Assembly (NCBI GenBank): GCA_030619685.1
Contig: JAUXAX010000050.1
Location: 1 to 15,622, forward strand
Direction of reading: 5' to 3'
Origin: Dehalococcoidia bacterium
GTDB taxonomy: Bacteria > Chloroflexota > Dehalococcoidia > SZUA-161
Length of the DNA: 15,622 bases
Shown here: piece after piece, positions 7,295 through 14,557 of the stretch
Layout: the number at the start of each line of letters is the position of its first letter
How positions within the stretch are numbered: the stretch's first letter is position 1
The notes under the pieces: generated by a model
Database searches by the model: none
Told to the model about the DNA's origin: nothing
The model's input: the letters and a program-made list of their open reading frames with translations, nothing else
Translations under genes and position numbers: made by a program

Positions 7295-7349
7295 TTAGGT
7301 GAGGGTGAATTTCCCCCTCCCCCGAACCCCCTCCCGCCAGGGGAGGGGG
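7274..7349. repeat. REP-like tandem palindromes
   Basis: Two palindromes lie side by side: CCTCTCCCT-CGA-AGGGAGAGG (7274-7294) and CCCCCTCCC (7327-7335) paired with GGGAGGGGG (7341-7349). They are joined by GGTTAGGTGAGGGTGAA and a C-rich run. I recall very similar units scattered in intergenic regions of many bacterial genomes, and they look like REP or miniature non-coding repeats. They fill the gap between glmS and the epimerase gene. Confidence 0.6.
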
Positions 7350-7389
7350 ATTATAAGAGATTCTTCAGTTAGCTATAATTTTTCTCGAC

Positions 7390-9174
7390 TTACTCTACGG
7401 TGACGCTTTTGGCCAGATTTCGTGGCGTGTCTATAGAACAGCCTCTCTCTTTAGCGGCATAATAGGCAAGCAGTTGCAGTACGATTGAATTGACCACAGG
7501 GGAAAATATAGGGTCGACTCCGGGGACTCTGATCACAAAGTCAACGTATTTCTCAATCTCCTCATCGCCCTCCTCAGCGACGGCGATCACCGGCGATTCC
7601 CTAGCCTTTATCTCTTTTATGTTTGCCAAAAGCGTTTCATATGTATTATCCCTGGCAGTGATGGCGACAACCGGAGTGTCCGGCGTGAGCAGAGCGAAGG
7701 CACCGTGTTTCAGTTCCCCGGCTGGGTAGCCCTCGGCATGGATATAGGCGATCTCTTTCACCTTTAGAGCACCCTCAAGAGCTACCGGGAAGTTGATCCC
7801 CCTGGCAACAAAGAAAACATTCTCATGCCCTGCCAGATACCTCCCACGCCCAGCGATCTCCTCTTCCCTATCGAGTATTTCATGGACTTTATTCGGCAAC
7901 TGCCTTAGCCCTGCAATCAAGCTCCCCCGGGAACGAACGTCTACCGTTGATCGGGCTATGGCCAACAAATACAGCATTACTAGCTGAGCGATGAAGCTCT
8001 TAGTAGCAGCTACACTTATCTCGGGCCCTGCTTTTATGTAAAGTACATCATCGGCGACGCGGGTAGCGCTGCTCCCAACTACATTGGTGATCACCAAGGT
8101 ATGGCAGCCCAACTCCTTGGCCTTCTTCAGTGCCCTCAAGCTGTCGGCAGTCTCACCCGATTGGGTAATGACGATGACCCAGGTTTTGCCCACCACGGTG
8201 TCAGAGTAGTTGAACTCTGAGGCTATATCCACGCTGACCGGTATCCCTACCAGTCTTTCAATCACGTGCTTCCCTACCAAGGCAGCGTGGTACGAGGTAC
8301 CGCAAGCCAGGATAAGGATGTTGTTAAAGTCTATATCTCTCCTTATCCCCAGGTCTATCTGCGGCTCCAGTGCTGAAATATACCCTGCGAAGGTACTTCG
8401 AATCACCTTGGGCTGCTCATGGATTTCTTTGATCATGAAGTGGTCATATCCCGCTTTTTGGGCTTCCTCTATGCTCCAGAGAACCCTATGTTCGGGCCTT
8501 TCAACCCCTTTACCGTTTCTGGTGAACTTGATGTCGTTCTTGGTGATAACGCCTATATCCCCATCCTCGACGTACACCACTCTATCCGTGTAGTCCAATA
8601 CCGCGGGTACATCTGAAGCTACCAGGTTCTCTTTATCGCCGATGCCTACTATCAAAGGGCTCTCTTTTCTGGCTACGACCAACTCTTTCCGATCGGCATG
8701 AATGGCGATAAAGGCGTATGCTCCCGTTATGTCAACAAGGGCTCGGGATACCGCTTGTTCCAGGTTTCCCTGATAGTATTTCTCGATCAGGTGAGGTATG
8801 ACTTCGGTGTCTGTCTCCGAGCGAAAGGTATGTCCTTCATTGGTTAGCTGTTCTCTCAACTGGAGAAAATTATCGATCACCCCGTTGTGAACCACTGCGA
8901 CCTTGCCGCTGCAGTCTGTATGGGGGTGGGCATTCGATTCCGATGGCTTGCCGTGGGTGGCCCATCTGGTATGTCCGATGCCCGTTCGGCTATCGTTTGG
9001 CTGCAGACTTCTCTCCAGTGTTTCAATCCTTACCGCATCTTTGTAGACCTCAGTGCCTCTGCCAAGCAGTGCTATACCACATGAGTCATAACCCCGGTAT
9101 TCCAGCCTCTTCAGGCAATTGATCAAGACAGGCTGTGCTTCCCTTTCCCCTACATATCCAACGATGCCGCACAT
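7390..9174 (-). CDS. glmS: Glutamine--fructose-6-phosphate aminotransferase (isomerizing)
   Basis: Makes glucosamine-6-phosphate from fructose-6-phosphate and glutamine, the first step of UDP-GlcNAc synthesis. The 594-aa chain begins Met-CGIVGYVG, with Cys2 becoming the N-terminal nucleophile of the glutaminase domain; HTRWATHG (68-75) and HNGVIDN (96-102) complete that site. Two SIS isomerase domains follow, with ACGTSYHA and TQSGETADS in the first, and ELKHGAFAL in the second. The C-terminus DTPRNLAKSVTVE is canonical. The ATG lies 2 nt after the stop of the preceding nucleotidyltransferase gene, with only a weak ribosome binding site, so translational coupling is likely. This leaves no room for a glmS ribozyme. 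Confidence 0.97.
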   Translation of the reverse strand: MCGIVGYVGEREAQPVLINCLKRLEYRGYDSCGIALLGRGTEVYKDAVRIETLERSLQPNDSRTGIGHTRWATHGKPSESNAHPHTDCSGKVAVVHNGVIDNFLQLREQLTNEGHTFRSETDTEVIPHLIEKYYQGNLEQAVSRALVDITGAYAFIAIHADRKELVVARKESPLIVGIGDKENLVASDVPAVLDYTDRVVYVEDGDIGVITKNDIKFTRNGKGVERPEHRVLWSIEEAQKAGYDHFMIKEIHEQPKVIRSTFAGYISALEPQIDLGIRRDIDFNNILILACGTSYHAALVGKHVIERLVGIPVSVDIASEFNYSDTVVGKTWVIVITQSGETADSLRALKKAKELGCHTLVITNVVGSSATRVADDVLYIKAGPEISVAATKSFIAQLVMLYLLAIARSTVDVRSRGSLIAGLRQLPNKVHEILDREEEIAGRGRYLAGHENVFFVARGINFPVALEGALKVKEIAYIHAEGYPAGELKHGAFALLTPDTPVVAITARDNTYETLLANIKEIKARESPVIAVAEEGDEEIEKYVDFVIRVPGVDPIFSPVVNSIVLQLLAYYAAKERGCSIDTPRNLAKSVTVE

Positions 9175-9176
9175 GA

Positions 9177-10361
9177 TTACACCACTAAGCTTTCGTCCGG
9201 GATGCTTTGCTCAAGCACCTTCAGCGCCTTCACCTGGCAGCGATTGCCGGCGATGATTCCAGGGGCGGTTACTACGCTGGTCCCAATGCTGCAATGTTCC
9301 CCCAGCATTGCTCCAATTCGCACCCGGTGATATTCGTCATCGACTTTGATCTCCGTCTCGCCGCTTTGAGTGACAAAGTGCCCTTTTATCTGGCACCCTC
9401 TATCGATGATCGAGTCTTGAACGGTGGAGCTAGGACCAATCTCCACACCATCTGCTATTATGCTGTTGACGATTATGGTGAAGGGGGAGATGCACACGTT
9501 ATCCCCAATGCTGGTCGAGGGCAGAATAGACACACTGGGTCCTATTTCACAGTTCTCCCCGATGATAGCCGGGCCCACTATGTAGGAGTTTGATCTTATG
9601 GTAGTGCCCTTTCCTATTGAAACGAGCCCCCTTACGGAGACACCGCTTTCGATAGTGCCTCCAGTTGCAGGAGATATCTTGGCTAGTGCCAAATCATTTA
9701 GCTGCAACATGTCCCAAGGGTAAACCACATCAAGCCAGGGGCCAGTTGCCTCACAGATCCTTACCTCGTGGCCGAGGGCAATCATGTTGAGAATAACAGA
9801 AGTCAGGTCTGTCTCTTGAGCGATCAGGTCAAAGATCTCATCGGTGAAGGCATAGACGCCGGTGTTGACTAAGTGGCTCAGGGCTTCCTTCGGTTTTTCC
9901 ACGATGCTAGTTACTATTCCGTCCTGTGCCTCTATCACGCCATATTTAGAGATGTTCTCCTGTTCCTTCACCAGGATGGTATTTGGTTGCGCCTGGACCA
10001 GTTTGGAGATGGTATCGGGCTCGATGATGTTATCCCCGGACAGAGCCAGAAATCTGCCACTCACTTTTTCCGTTACCTGCTTCAGGGCGTGAGCGGTGCC
10101 AAGCTGCTGTCTTTGCTCGAGGTAGTCGATTTCCACACCAAAATGCTCCCCGGCGCTGAAGTAATCTATCACCTGGTCTTTTCTGTAGCCCACTACCACT
10201 ACTATTCTGCGAATCCCGTTCTGTGCCACTGCCTCAACTACGTACTGCAATATGGGCTTATTGGCAATGGGGATCATGACCTTGGGCTTTGAGGCGGTAA
10301 ACGGCCTCAGCCTCTGTCCCTCACCAGCAGCTAGAATGACAGCCTGCTCAATTCTTTCCAC
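9177..10361 (-). CDS. Sugar-1-phosphate nucleotidylyltransferase with left-handed beta-helix, GlmU-like paralogue lacking acetyltransferase residues
   Basis: A 394-aa protein. Residues 1 to about 230 are a GT-A-type nucleotidyltransferase, with LAAGEGQRLRPFTASKPK (about 10-27) and a metal-binding SGDN (about 108-111). From about 235 onward are hexapeptide repeats forming a left-handed beta-helix (for example IGENCEIGP, IGDNVCISP). The architecture matches archaeal ST0452-like bifunctional enzymes. Unlike its neighbour it has no HHNY...N...KK acetyltransferase signature; the equivalent region reads VQDSIIDRGCQIKGHF. It may therefore be a dedicated glucose-1-phosphate or other uridylyl/thymidylyltransferase, or a partner subunit of the neighbouring enzyme. 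Start is GTG with a strong GGAGG 8 nt upstream. Cotranscribed with glmM and glmS. Confidence 0.88.
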   Translation of the reverse strand: MERIEQAVILAAGEGQRLRPFTASKPKVMIPIANKPILQYVVEAVAQNGIRRIVVVVGYRKDQVIDYFSAGEHFGVEIDYLEQRQQLGTAHALKQVTEKVSGRFLALSGDNIIEPDTISKLVQAQPNTILVKEQENISKYGVIEAQDGIVTSIVEKPKEALSHLVNTGVYAFTDEIFDLIAQETDLTSVILNMIALGHEVRICEATGPWLDVVYPWDMLQLNDLALAKISPATGGTIESGVSVRGLVSIGKGTTIRSNSYIVGPAIIGENCEIGPSVSILPSTSIGDNVCISPFTIIVNSIIADGVEIGPSSTVQDSIIDRGCQIKGHFVTQSGETEIKVDDEYHRVRIGAMLGEHCSIGTSVVTAPGIIAGNRCQVKALKVLEQSIPDESLVV

Positions 10362-10384
10362 TTTTTCTCCCTCCGTCAGACCCC

Positions 10385-11587
10385 TCAGAATATCTTAGAG
10401 TTAGGTAGCACCACACCGCTGGCCACAGCACCAGGACCGATGCAGGTATGATCACCTATTAAGCTGCCCACGTTGATATTGGCATTGATCCCTGTTTGAA
10501 CGCTGTCACCCACTATGGCGCCCAACTTGCGCCTCTTGGTATCGATGTTCCCGACGGCGATGTCTTTCTTATCCAACCTGAGGTTTGCGATCTTAGTGCC
10601 GGCCCCAAAGTTGCATCCCTCTCCTATGATGCTATCCCCGATATAGTTATGATGAGGGATTTTGCTGTCCTGCATGATGATTGAGTTCTTAACCTCCACC
10701 GCGCTGCCCACATGGCAGTTGTCACCGATGGCGGTGCTGGAGCGGATATAGCAATTGGGACCGACCTCACAGTTCTCGCCGATTGCCACAGGCCCAACAA
10801 GGTAGGAGTTTGCCCGCACCACCGTGCCCTTCCCTATAGACACCGGCCCTTTCATGACTACGTTCTCCTCGATCGCCCCCAGGTTTTGCGGCTCGATCCT
10901 GGCCATTAGCGATTCGTTTGCTTCCAGCAAGTCCCAAGGATAGCTTACGTCGAGCCAGTGGTCAATTTTCACCCCGGAGATGGCGTGGCCTTCGCTCAAC
11001 ATCATCTGCAGTGAATCGGTTAGCTCATACTCGCCCCTGAGGGACTCACTAGTCTTGTCTATAGCTGAGAATATCTCCTCTGTCATCATATATATTCCAG
11101 CATTGACCAGATTTGAAGGAGGGTTCGCCACTTTTTCGTAAATTCCCTCTATCTTATCACCGACTATCTCCACTACTCCTAAGTCACTGGTGTCTTTTGC
11201 CTCTATTAGACTTAGAGTTATACTATCTTTCGCCAGGATCTTCGCTATGTCCTCTGCCCTAACCAGGACGTCCCCATTTGCCAGGACGAATCTGTCCTCA
11301 ATGAACCCTTCTACAAGCTTCAGAGCATGGGCGGTGCCGAGCTGCCTCCTCTGGGTGACGTATTCAATCCTTATGTCCCATCTAGCACCGTTGCCGAAAT
11401 GCTCCCTGATGGTTTCTCCGTGATAGCCAACGATGAAGGTGAAATCTTCGATACCAGCCTTCTTCAACTCGAGTAGCAAGTGCTCCACGATTGGTTTGTT
11501 GGCTATGGGCAGCATTACCTTGGGTCTGGTATAAGTCAGGGGGTGCATCCTTTTGCCCTCCCCCGCTGCTAGTATAACTGCCTTCAT
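10385..11587 (-). CDS. glmU: Bifunctional GlmU-type enzyme: glucosamine-1-P acetyltransferase / GlcNAc-1-P uridylyltransferase (archaeal-like)
   Basis: A 400-aa protein. The N-terminal nucleotidyltransferase has the motif LAAGEGKRMHPLTYTRPK and a metal-site NGD (about 104-106). The C-terminal half is a left-handed beta-helix. His312, Tyr315, Asn335 and Lys341 fall at the same spacing as residues I recall as essential for acetyl transfer in Sulfolobus ST0452 (His308, Tyr311, Asn331, Lys337). The further ST0452 Lys340 position is Ala here. It is thus the best candidate for the last two steps to UDP-GlcNAc and differs from classical GlmU (about 455 aa). The frame opens upstream at 11617, but the ATG at 11587 overlaps the glmM stop as ATGA, so that start is chosen. 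Confidence 0.88.
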   Translation of the reverse strand: MKAVILAAGEGKRMHPLTYTRPKVMLPIANKPIVEHLLLELKKAGIEDFTFIVGYHGETIREHFGNGARWDIRIEYVTQRRQLGTAHALKLVEGFIEDRFVLANGDVLVRAEDIAKILAKDSITLSLIEAKDTSDLGVVEIVGDKIEGIYEKVANPPSNLVNAGIYMMTEEIFSAIDKTSESLRGEYELTDSLQMMLSEGHAISGVKIDHWLDVSYPWDLLEANESLMARIEPQNLGAIEENVVMKGPVSIGKGTVVRANSYLVGPVAIGENCEVGPNCYIRSSTAIGDNCHVGSAVEVKNSIIMQDSKIPHHNYIGDSIIGEGCNFGAGTKIANLRLDKKDIAVGNIDTKRRKLGAIVGDSVQTGINANINVGSLIGDHTCIGPGAVASGVVLPNSKIF

Positions 11588-12912
11588 ATCGTTGCTCTTT
11601 CTCGCCTTGTGAGGCACTCCTCGATAGTTTTGAGGCCGAGGTTGTACAGCTCCTCAACTCTTTGTTCGCTTGTTGCTTCGGCGGTTATCCTGATCTTAGG
11701 CTCAGTGCCTGATGGTCTTATCAGAAGCCAGCCATCGCTGAAGGAAAGCCTCAGCCCGTCGATCGTCTCCAGTCTTCCCCCTGATTCCGCCTCCTCTCTC
11801 AATCTCCGCTCTACCTCTTCCATTGCTGCTTTGTCCCCGGGGACACTACCCCGCAGAACAGGGTAGGATGGTATCTGATTGGCGAGGGCTGATATTCGGT
11901 GCTCACTGGCGACCTCGATGATTTTGGCAGCCGCATAGATGGCATCGGGGCAGAGGGAAACCCTCGGGAATATGAAGCATCCTGACGACTCCCCGCCGAA
12001 CTTCTCTGCGATATCCCCCCTGGCGCCGTGCCGAAGCTCATCGGAGACGAAGGCATCTCCTACCCTTGTCCTGACAACCTCAAAGCCAAGCTCATCGATC
12101 AGCATCGAGGCGTCTACTGTAGTTACCACCTTCGTGGCCCCCAGGTGGCGGGCAAAAAGCGCCATCAGCTTATCTGCGGCGACAAATCTTCCCTTCTCGT
12201 CTACAACTACTATCCTATCGCCGTCTCCATCATGGGCGATCCCCAGATCAGCGCCCTCTGATTTCACCGTTCTTACTAAATCCCCCAGGTTTTCCGGGAT
12301 AGGTTCGATCCCTCGGGGGAAATAGCCGCTGCGCTGACAGTTCAAGGGCACCACGTCGCAGCCAAGCGTGGATAGCAAGTAAGGGGTGACTTCTGATGCA
12401 GCCCCGCAACCACAATCCACCACCACCCTAAGCTTGAACTTTGTGGGAGAATCTGCCTGAATGCGCTCGACATGTTCTTCGATGGCTCCAAGATAGTCCT
12501 CACACTTGCTAATCTCCTCCCAGTGAGCAGTCTGTGAGGATTTATTGGACACCATTTGCTCTATTTGCTCTCTTTGTGCCGGATCAAAGGCGGAGCCATC
12601 GGGATTTATTAGCTTGATGCCATTATATTGTGGGGGGTTATGGGAGGCGGTGACCATCGCTCCGGCTTGGAAATGTCTGGTGGCATAGGCAAGGGTTGGG
12701 GTGGGGATCACACCTGCGTAGAAGCCTGTAGCGCCAGCCGAGAGCAGGCCGGAGAGTAAGGCGTATCTCATGGCATCGCTCGAGGTCCTGGTATCACAGC
12801 CTACTATCACTGAATGGTATGAGTTGCCTACAGCCAGCCCGATCTCGAATGTTAGCTGGAGGAACTCTTTGTCTACCTCTCTCCTTATTCCTGAGGAACC
12901 GAAGAGTTTCAT
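11584..12912 (-). CDS. glmM: Phosphoglucosamine mutase (alpha-D-phosphohexomutase family)
   Basis: Converts glucosamine-6-phosphate to glucosamine-1-phosphate between GlmS and GlmU. The 442-aa chain has the four phosphohexomutase signatures in order: the phosphoserine loop VTASHNP (Ser90), the metal-binding DGDGDR, the sugar-specificity loop GGESSG, and the phosphate-binding RPSGTEPK. The N-terminus LFGSSGIR is typical. Specificity for glucosamine rests on operon context; phosphomannomutase or phosphoglucomutase activity cannot be excluded. ATG at 12912 follows AGGG at a usable distance. The stop codon overlaps the next start (ATGA). The tRNA-Ser gene ends 42 nt upstream and probably shares the promoter. 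Confidence 0.92.
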   Translation of the reverse strand: MKLFGSSGIRREVDKEFLQLTFEIGLAVGNSYHSVIVGCDTRTSSDAMRYALLSGLLSAGATGFYAGVIPTPTLAYATRHFQAGAMVTASHNPPQYNGIKLINPDGSAFDPAQREQIEQMVSNKSSQTAHWEEISKCEDYLGAIEEHVERIQADSPTKFKLRVVVDCGCGAASEVTPYLLSTLGCDVVPLNCQRSGYFPRGIEPIPENLGDLVRTVKSEGADLGIAHDGDGDRIVVVDEKGRFVAADKLMALFARHLGATKVVTTVDASMLIDELGFEVVRTRVGDAFVSDELRHGARGDIAEKFGGESSGCFIFPRVSLCPDAIYAAAKIIEVASEHRISALANQIPSYPVLRGSVPGDKAAMEEVERRLREEAESGGRLETIDGLRLSFSDGWLLIRPSGTEPKIRITAEATSEQRVEELYNLGLKTIEECLTRRERATI

Positions 12913-12954
12913 ACCCTAAACCCTATCCCTCTAGCCCCACTAGCTGACTTAAAG

Positions 12955-13043
12955 CGGAGGGGGTGGGATTCGAACCCACGGTCCCGGTGACCCGGGACAA
13001 CGGTTTTCAAGACCGCCACCATAGACCTCTCGGACACCCCTCC
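12955..13043 (-). tRNA. tRNA-Ser(UGA)
   Basis: An 89-nt class II tRNA with acceptor GGAGGGG/CCCCTCC, discriminator G, anticodon stem GCGGT/ACCGT with loop CTTGAAA (anticodon TGA) and a long variable arm, TGTCCCGGGTCACCGGGAC. T-stem GTGGG/CCCAC with loop TTCGAAT. The 3' CCA is not encoded. It is the first element of the transcript leading into glmM. Confidence 0.96.
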
Positions 13044-13052
13044 TAGCTTGGG

Positions 13053-13082
13053 ATTTTACCATGATTTACTGGGAAAGTCCAA
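13053..13082 (-). promoter_or_regulatory. Predicted promoter of tRNA-Ser and probably the glm operon
   Basis: On the minus strand an extended -10 TGG-TAAAAT (TAAAAT at 13058-13053) lies 18 bp from a -35-like TTGGAC (13082-13077). The predicted start is near 13046, only about 3 nt before the mature tRNA 5' end. No other promoter is seen in the 42 nt between the tRNA and glmM. Confidence 0.5.
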
Positions 13083-13199
13083 GATTGGGGGGGCTCTAGA
13101 TAAGGTAAGCGCTTGGAGGGGAGTAGTGGTCTAGGGATGACCTGATGGGTTCGTCGCGTAAGCCTTTGGCTTGAGCTTGGGTGGAACGCCAGCCCCGTG

Positions 13200-13961
13200 C
13201 TAGCGGCTGAAGGGTGCCGGGCTTGGGGAGATCTTTTCGCCCCGGATTGCAGTGCGATCAAGCTGTATGGAGATCAAGCCATTGCGTATTGCGATGAACA
13301 CCGCGTGGGCTCTATCGTTGGCGTTCAGCTTACGCAGTATGGCACTGACGTGATTCTTAATCGTTTGCTCGCTGATGCCCAGGATGTTAGCGATCCGCTT
13401 GTTTGAATTACCCTCAGCGATATGGGTCAGGATTTGCACCTCTTTAGGGGTGAGTGGGGTGGTAATGTCCTCTAGTGTCCTACCCATAGATGCCATGTCC
13501 TGGAATTCCCTCAGTACGCGCCAGGCGACCTTGGGTTTGCTGCTTACGCTGTCATTTATGGGATACTCGCCATTGGAGGCTCGTTTTATTATTTCAGCGA
13601 GCTCTGTAGCAGAACACTGTTTGCTTCTCAGGTAAGCTACTGCCCCGATTTTGATAACTTCAAATAGCTCGTCGTCTTCTTCTTGAGGGTTGGAACTCAG
13701 TATGACTACCCCGGTTCCAGGGAAACTCCGCGCGATCTTCTTGCCTAGCTCAAGTCCGTTGAGGAAGGGGTAGCCGATATCCAGTAGTACGATATCGGGT
13801 GAGTTCGCTGAGATTTGTGTCATTGCGTTGTTGCCGTCCTCGCCTGGGTCACATTCAAGGAGCTCCATTACTTCAAGGTTATCCACTTGAGACAGAGCCT
13901 GCCGTACCCCAGCTCGGAAAAACGGCTGACTATCAACTATCATTAAGCTTATCTTACGCAT
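13200..13961 (-). CDS. NarL/FixJ-type response regulator (REC + LuxR HTH), atypical receiver
   Basis: A 253-aa protein with an N-terminal receiver (1 to about 128) and a C-terminal LuxR-type HTH (about 170-231, LTPKEVQIL ... SEQTIKNHV). The phosphoacceptor is Asp61 in IVLLDIGYP and the switch Ser/Thr is Ser89. The usual second acidic residue of the metal site is replaced: VDSQ at 9-12 where NarL-type regulators have a DD pair. The conserved lysine is shifted or lost (YLRSKQ, 110-115). The receiver may therefore be weakly phosphorylated or respond to another cue. No histidine kinase is in the window. Its ATG is preceded by AGGTGAG and lies 29 nt after the small HTH gene, so the two form an operon. 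The divergent surface-protein gene is an obvious but untested target. Confidence 0.9.
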   Translation of the reverse strand: MRKISLMIVDSQPFFRAGVRQALSQVDNLEVMELLECDPGEDGNNAMTQISANSPDIVLLDIGYPFLNGLELGKKIARSFPGTGVVILSSNPQEEDDELFEVIKIGAVAYLRSKQCSATELAEIIKRASNGEYPINDSVSSKPKVAWRVLREFQDMASMGRTLEDITTPLTPKEVQILTHIAEGNSNKRIANILGISEQTIKNHVSAILRKLNANDRAHAVFIAIRNGLISIQLDRTAIRGEKISPSPAPFSR

Positions 13962-13990
13962 AGCTCACCTGTGAACCTCTCAGCTAGATG

Positions 13991-14215
13991 CTAGTTCTTT
14001 TTGACTCCGTCAGGTCGGATGCCCTTGTTCTCCTCCAGAAGTAAGACGGCGATGTCCTCTGCTCTGAATCTGCGATCGCCACGGGGGCCTATGCGATATG
14101 CCTTTATTATCCCCTGATCGCTCCAGCGCCTTAGCGTGTTGCTATGGACATGGAGAAGCTGGCTTACTTCCCTTACTGTGAGCATACCACCCATTTGGTT
14201 ATTGTTGATTGCCAT
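13991..14215 (-). CDS. Small MerR/excisionase-type helix-turn-helix DNA-binding protein
   Basis: A 74-aa protein from the chosen ATG. A winged HTH of the HTH_17/MerR-like type covers most of it: LTVREVSQLLHVHSNTLRRW, then GIIKAYRIGPRGDRRFRAEDI. No other domain is present. It may act as a stand-alone regulator; excisionase activity is unlikely since no integrase is nearby. Two in-frame ATGs exist: 14227, with a poor ribosome binding site, and 14215, with GGAG 6 nt upstream, which is preferred. It is the first gene of a two-gene operon with the response regulator and has its own promoter. Confidence 0.82.
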   Translation of the reverse strand: MAINNNQMGGMLTVREVSQLLHVHSNTLRRWSDQGIIKAYRIGPRGDRRFRAEDIAVLLLEENKGIRPDGVKKN

Positions 14216-14251
14216 AGCATTCTCCATCTACTCTTAAGCTATCGTGTCACC

Positions 14252-14280
14252 ACTATAGCGTAACTAACCTCACTGGACAA
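14252..14280 (-). promoter_or_regulatory. Predicted promoter of the HTH-response regulator operon
   Basis: On the minus strand -35 TTGTCC (14280-14275) and -10 TATAGT (14257-14252) are 17 bp apart. The predicted start near 14245 is about 30 nt before the preferred ATG at 14215. Confidence 0.55.
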
Positions 14281-14293
14281 TCACCTAAATGGG

Positions 14294-14345
14294 CTAATTC
14301 GGGGAATATATAGTAATGTGACTGAAGTACTAAATTCGGGGGGAA
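14294..14345. repeat. Imperfect direct repeats upstream of the regulator operon
   Basis: CTAATTCGGGGAA (14294-14306) recurs as CTAAATTCGGGGGGAA (14330-14345), 36 bp apart. They lie just upstream of the regulator promoter and may be protein-binding sites. This is suggestive only. Confidence 0.3.
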
Positions 14346-14373
14346 ACGACAAGTTAGTAATAGGTTGAGTTAG

Positions 14374-14402
14374 TTGACTTTTCACGTTCGCTGAACTAAG
14401 CT
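14374..14402 (+). promoter_or_regulatory. Possible promoter of a small RNA
   Basis: -35 TTGACT (14374-14379) and -10-like TAAGCT (14397-14402) are 17 bp apart. The -10 matches only 3 of 6 positions, but these are the three most conserved. A start near 14409 coincides with the base of the following hairpin. Confidence 0.35.
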
Positions 14403-14408
14403 TTAGAG

Positions 14409-14500
14409 TGTACTCATCCAGCGAGAAGTCAGACCGTACGCTGGATGAATACCATACCCGAGGAAAGGTTAAGATGTAATAACTCCTTAACCTTTTTGTT
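14409..14500 (+). ncRNA. Candidate small RNA with two hairpins
   Basis: The first hairpin is TCATCCAGCG (14414-14423) paired perfectly with 14439-14448; it is extended by three more pairs beyond one mismatch (14410-14412 with 14450-14452), with a 15-nt loop. The second is AAAGGTTAAG (14464-14473) paired with CTTAACCTTT (14486-14495), followed by a T-rich tail (the run 14493-14497, then GTT), terminator-like on the plus strand. No open frame and no upstream plus-strand gene explains a terminator here. A roughly 90-nt transcript is plausible. Alternatively the hairpins could be operator palindromes. I do not recognise an RNA family. Confidence 0.35.
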
Positions 14501-14528
14501 ATTGATTCTTAATCCTTTTTGTTATTGA
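14486..14528 (+). repeat. Direct repeats overlapping the -35 of the surface-protein promoter
   Basis: CTTAACCTTTTTGTTATTGA (14486-14505) recurs at 14508-14528 with a single inserted T; the last 15 bases are identical, 23 bp apart, about two helical turns. The second copy contains the TTGA of the -35 box. This suggests an operator or activator site for the divergent surface-protein gene. The first copy also supplies the right arm of the upstream terminator-like hairpin. Short CCTATTAT repeats continue to 14552. Confidence 0.5.
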
Positions 14529-14552
14529 CCTATTATACCTAATACCTATTAT
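14525..14552 (+). promoter_or_regulatory. Predicted promoter of the surface-protein gene
   Basis: -35 TTGACC (14525-14530) and -10 TATTAT (14547-14552) are 16 bp apart, each matching 5 of 6 consensus bases. The predicted start at about 14558-14560 falls at a run of seven G that begins the leader. Confidence 0.6.
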
Positions 14553-14557
14553 CGAAT

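Noticed and set aside
9174..9177. glmS ribozyme
   Set aside because: The preceding gene stops 2 nt before the glmS ATG, leaving no untranslated leader, and no ribozyme core is present.
13991..14227. Phage-type excisionase implying a prophage or island
   Set aside because: The HTH fold alone is widespread; there is no integrase, phage gene or attachment site next to it, and it is operonic with a response regulator.
2318..14303. The 12-mer GGCTAATTCGGG shared by 2318-2329 and 14292-14303
   Set aside because: A few shared 12-mers are expected by chance in 15.6 kb, and the contexts differ.
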